Below, in pieces: positions 43,026-43,890 of a stretch of 43,890 nt of DNA. Location of the stretch: contig JAMFSC010000130.1 in assembly GCA_026225095.1 (NCBI GenBank), positions 1-43,890 on the forward strand, given 5' to 3'. The notes below the pieces were generated by a model. It was given only the letters and a program-made list of their open reading frames with translations. It searched no databases and was not told the origin of the DNA. Position numbers and translations under genes: made by a program. This DNA comes from a bacterium (lineage in GTDB: Bacteria > Acidobacteriota > Terriglobia > Terriglobales > Acidobacteriaceae). Each line of letters starts with the position of its first letter. Positions within the stretch are counted from its first letter, which is position 1.

Positions 43026-43418
43026 TCATCTCGAACCCGGCGGACGCCCGCCCGGTCCCGACCGTCGGTCCCGCTCCGCCACCCGCATATGTTCGAGCGA
43101 TGCAATCAACTCGCTCAGATCCGCCCGCCCGCGCTGGCTTATCTCGATAAACCGGATCGCGAGCTGCCTTCCGTCCTCCGTGCTCCGCTGCACCGCACCG
43201 TTCGCGCGCAGCGAAAGGAAGTTCGAACGGAGCGTCAGCTCCACCGCATCCGCCGCATCCATCCCATGATCGCCGGTCAGTTCCACTAGGCAGCCGCCCG
43301 AGCTCACATCCACCAGCCTCCCGGTCTCGCTCTCGCCCTGGTTACGCGCCACGCTGGCCTGCGCAACATACCTGTACCGCCGGTTCGCTCGCCGTTCCGC
43401 TCCAAATGCCTGCGCCAT
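43026..43418 (-). CDS. PilZ domain protein
   Basis: A 130-residue cytosolic cyclic-di-GMP receptor of the single PilZ-domain type. The two binding motifs are present: ERRANRRYRY (RxxxR, about residues 8-17) and LVDVSSGGCLVEL (D/NxSxxG, about 36-48). The hydrophobic core of a beta barrel follows. ATG 43418 has AGAGG 8 nt upstream; a GTG at 43427 leaves no room for an SD. The tail is Gly/Pro/Arg rich. It may regulate motility, exopolysaccharide or envelope functions by contact, but no partner is encoded here. Confidence 0.9.
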   Translation of the reverse strand: MAQAFGAERRANRRYRYVAQASVARNQGESETGRLVDVSSGGCLVELTGDHGMDAADAVELTLRSNFLSLRANGAVQRSTEDGRQLAIRFIEISQRGRADLSELIASLEHMRVAERDRRSGPGGRPPGSR

Positions 43419-43469
43419 CTCGTCCACCTCTCGCCTCTAGGCGTCATCTCCGTCATCGCCCCTCCCCCA

Positions 43470-43760
43470 TCATCCTGGGGCTCTCTCACGCCCCAACAGA
43501 TCCTCCACGATCGACGCCCACTCCTCCCGCAGCCCACCCTTCGCCACGGGCCTCCCAGCCCGCCGATACCAGTACGCGGCGTTGAACGGATCGCCCTCCA
43601 CCCGGTGAAGGTACGCATGAACCCACGCCCCATCGGCAGTTTCAATCTCCTGGGCCACCTCGTGCGCTCGCATCCAATCCCCCCTCCCCGCCCACCAGAG
43701 CGCCAGCAAAGGGCCATTGAGCCCCGTCGCCTCGACCGCCTCGAACTCCGCAATCGTCAT
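43470..43760 (-). CDS. small conserved protein of unknown function
   Basis: A 96-residue, soluble, mostly helical protein. ATG 43760 follows the hydrolase stop by 8 bp and has an AAGGGGG-type ribosome site; ATGs further up (43796, 43817) lie inside the hydrolase frame. The core is WWAGRGDWMRAHEVAQEIET followed by DGAWVHAYLHRVEGD and NAAYWYRRAGRP. It has a Trp/His/Tyr-rich pattern reminiscent of Sel1/TPR-like helical pairs. The same pattern is familiar from proteins annotated as hypothetical in Acidobacteriota and Proteobacteria, but I can assign no function. Confidence 0.75.
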   Translation of the reverse strand: MTIAEFEAVEATGLNGPLLALWWAGRGDWMRAHEVAQEIETADGAWVHAYLHRVEGDPFNAAYWYRRAGRPVAKGGLREEWASIVEDLLGRERAPG

Positions 43761-43768
43761 CCCTGCCA

Positions 43769-43890
43769 CTACATCATCCCCCTTGCCCTCATCCATGTCG
43801 CCAGCAGATCCGGCCAACCCTTCAGATCCGGGAACGTCGCCGCCAGCCCCGTTCCATGCGGACCATGCTGGAACAGGTGCATCTCCGTCG
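43769..43890 (-). CDS. alpha/beta hydrolase, 3' end only
   Basis: The last 40 codons of a gene that continues past the right edge. The visible C-terminus contains EMHLFQHGPHGTGLA, the segment around the catalytic histidine (HG.HG) of BD-FAE/acetyl-esterase-like hydrolases, then WPDLLATWMRARGMM and TAG. The catalytic serine and acid lie outside the window. The next gene starts 8 bp after the stop, so it heads a small operon with the unknown 96-residue protein and perhaps the PilZ gene. Confidence 0.75.
   Translation of the reverse strand, partial: TEMHLFQHGPHGTGLAATFPDLKGWPDLLATWMRARGMM

Overview
The window reads as chromosome of a GC-rich Acidobacteriota, most likely Terriglobia/Acidobacteriaceae (Granulicella, Edaphobacter or Terriglobus type). 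This rests on a very large Oar-like TonB-dependent receptor with a carboxypeptidase-regulatory N-terminus, an Asp-box secreted protein, the futalosine menaquinone enzyme MqnE, and several short hairpin-bearing intergenic repeats. The genus is inference. I see no rRNA, tRNA, CRISPR array, prophage, complete insertion sequence or plasmid function.

Layout. 0.3-1.7 kb: molybdate importer modB-modC. 1.8-2.9 kb (-): murB. 3.3-9.4 kb (+): bacilliredoxin, a degenerate NtrC-like AAA/Fis protein, a DUF885 protein, a Uma2 nuclease-fold protein, proC and a CtaA/COX15 heme A synthase. 9.5-9.8 kb (-): a small secreted protein of 11-residue His/Lys repeats. 10-13.7 kb (+): sugar module (SSS symporter, two-helix membrane protein, FucI-like isomerase) behind a promoter with a LacI-type operator. 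13.8-21.5 kb (-): a long same-strand run with a TIGR01777 epimerase, a secreted protein that seems to start at ATC, a compact five-gene methyltransferase/glycosyltransferase/radical-SAM operon, and FlgM behind a sigma-28-like promoter.

21.7-30.4 kb (+): a Spy-like periplasmic protein, murA, a small barrel protein, a GNAT acetyltransferase, the Oar-like receptor and a FliB-type lysine N-methylase. The long gaps here hold three families of dispersed repeats. 30.5-31.9 kb: a divergent SDR/ArsR pair around a perfect operator dyad. 31.9-37 kb (-): mqnE after an Asp-box protein, then an outer-membrane/PKD/OmpA-like protein. 37.3-42.8 kb (-): an orphan nuoB, then the nitrogen-control set amtB-glnB-glnD. 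43-43.9 kb (-): the 3' end of an alpha/beta hydrolase, a small unknown protein and a PilZ protein.

Most of the window is ordinary housekeeping and accessory content. The best candidates for something undescribed are the five-gene methyltransferase/GT/radical-SAM operon (15.9-20.8 kb), the ATC-start secreted protein just after it, the three intergenic repeat families, and the 11-residue-repeat protein. Coding starts were chosen from Shine-Dalgarno (SD) spacing, signal peptides and family length. All functional names come from motif recognition by eye, without a database search.
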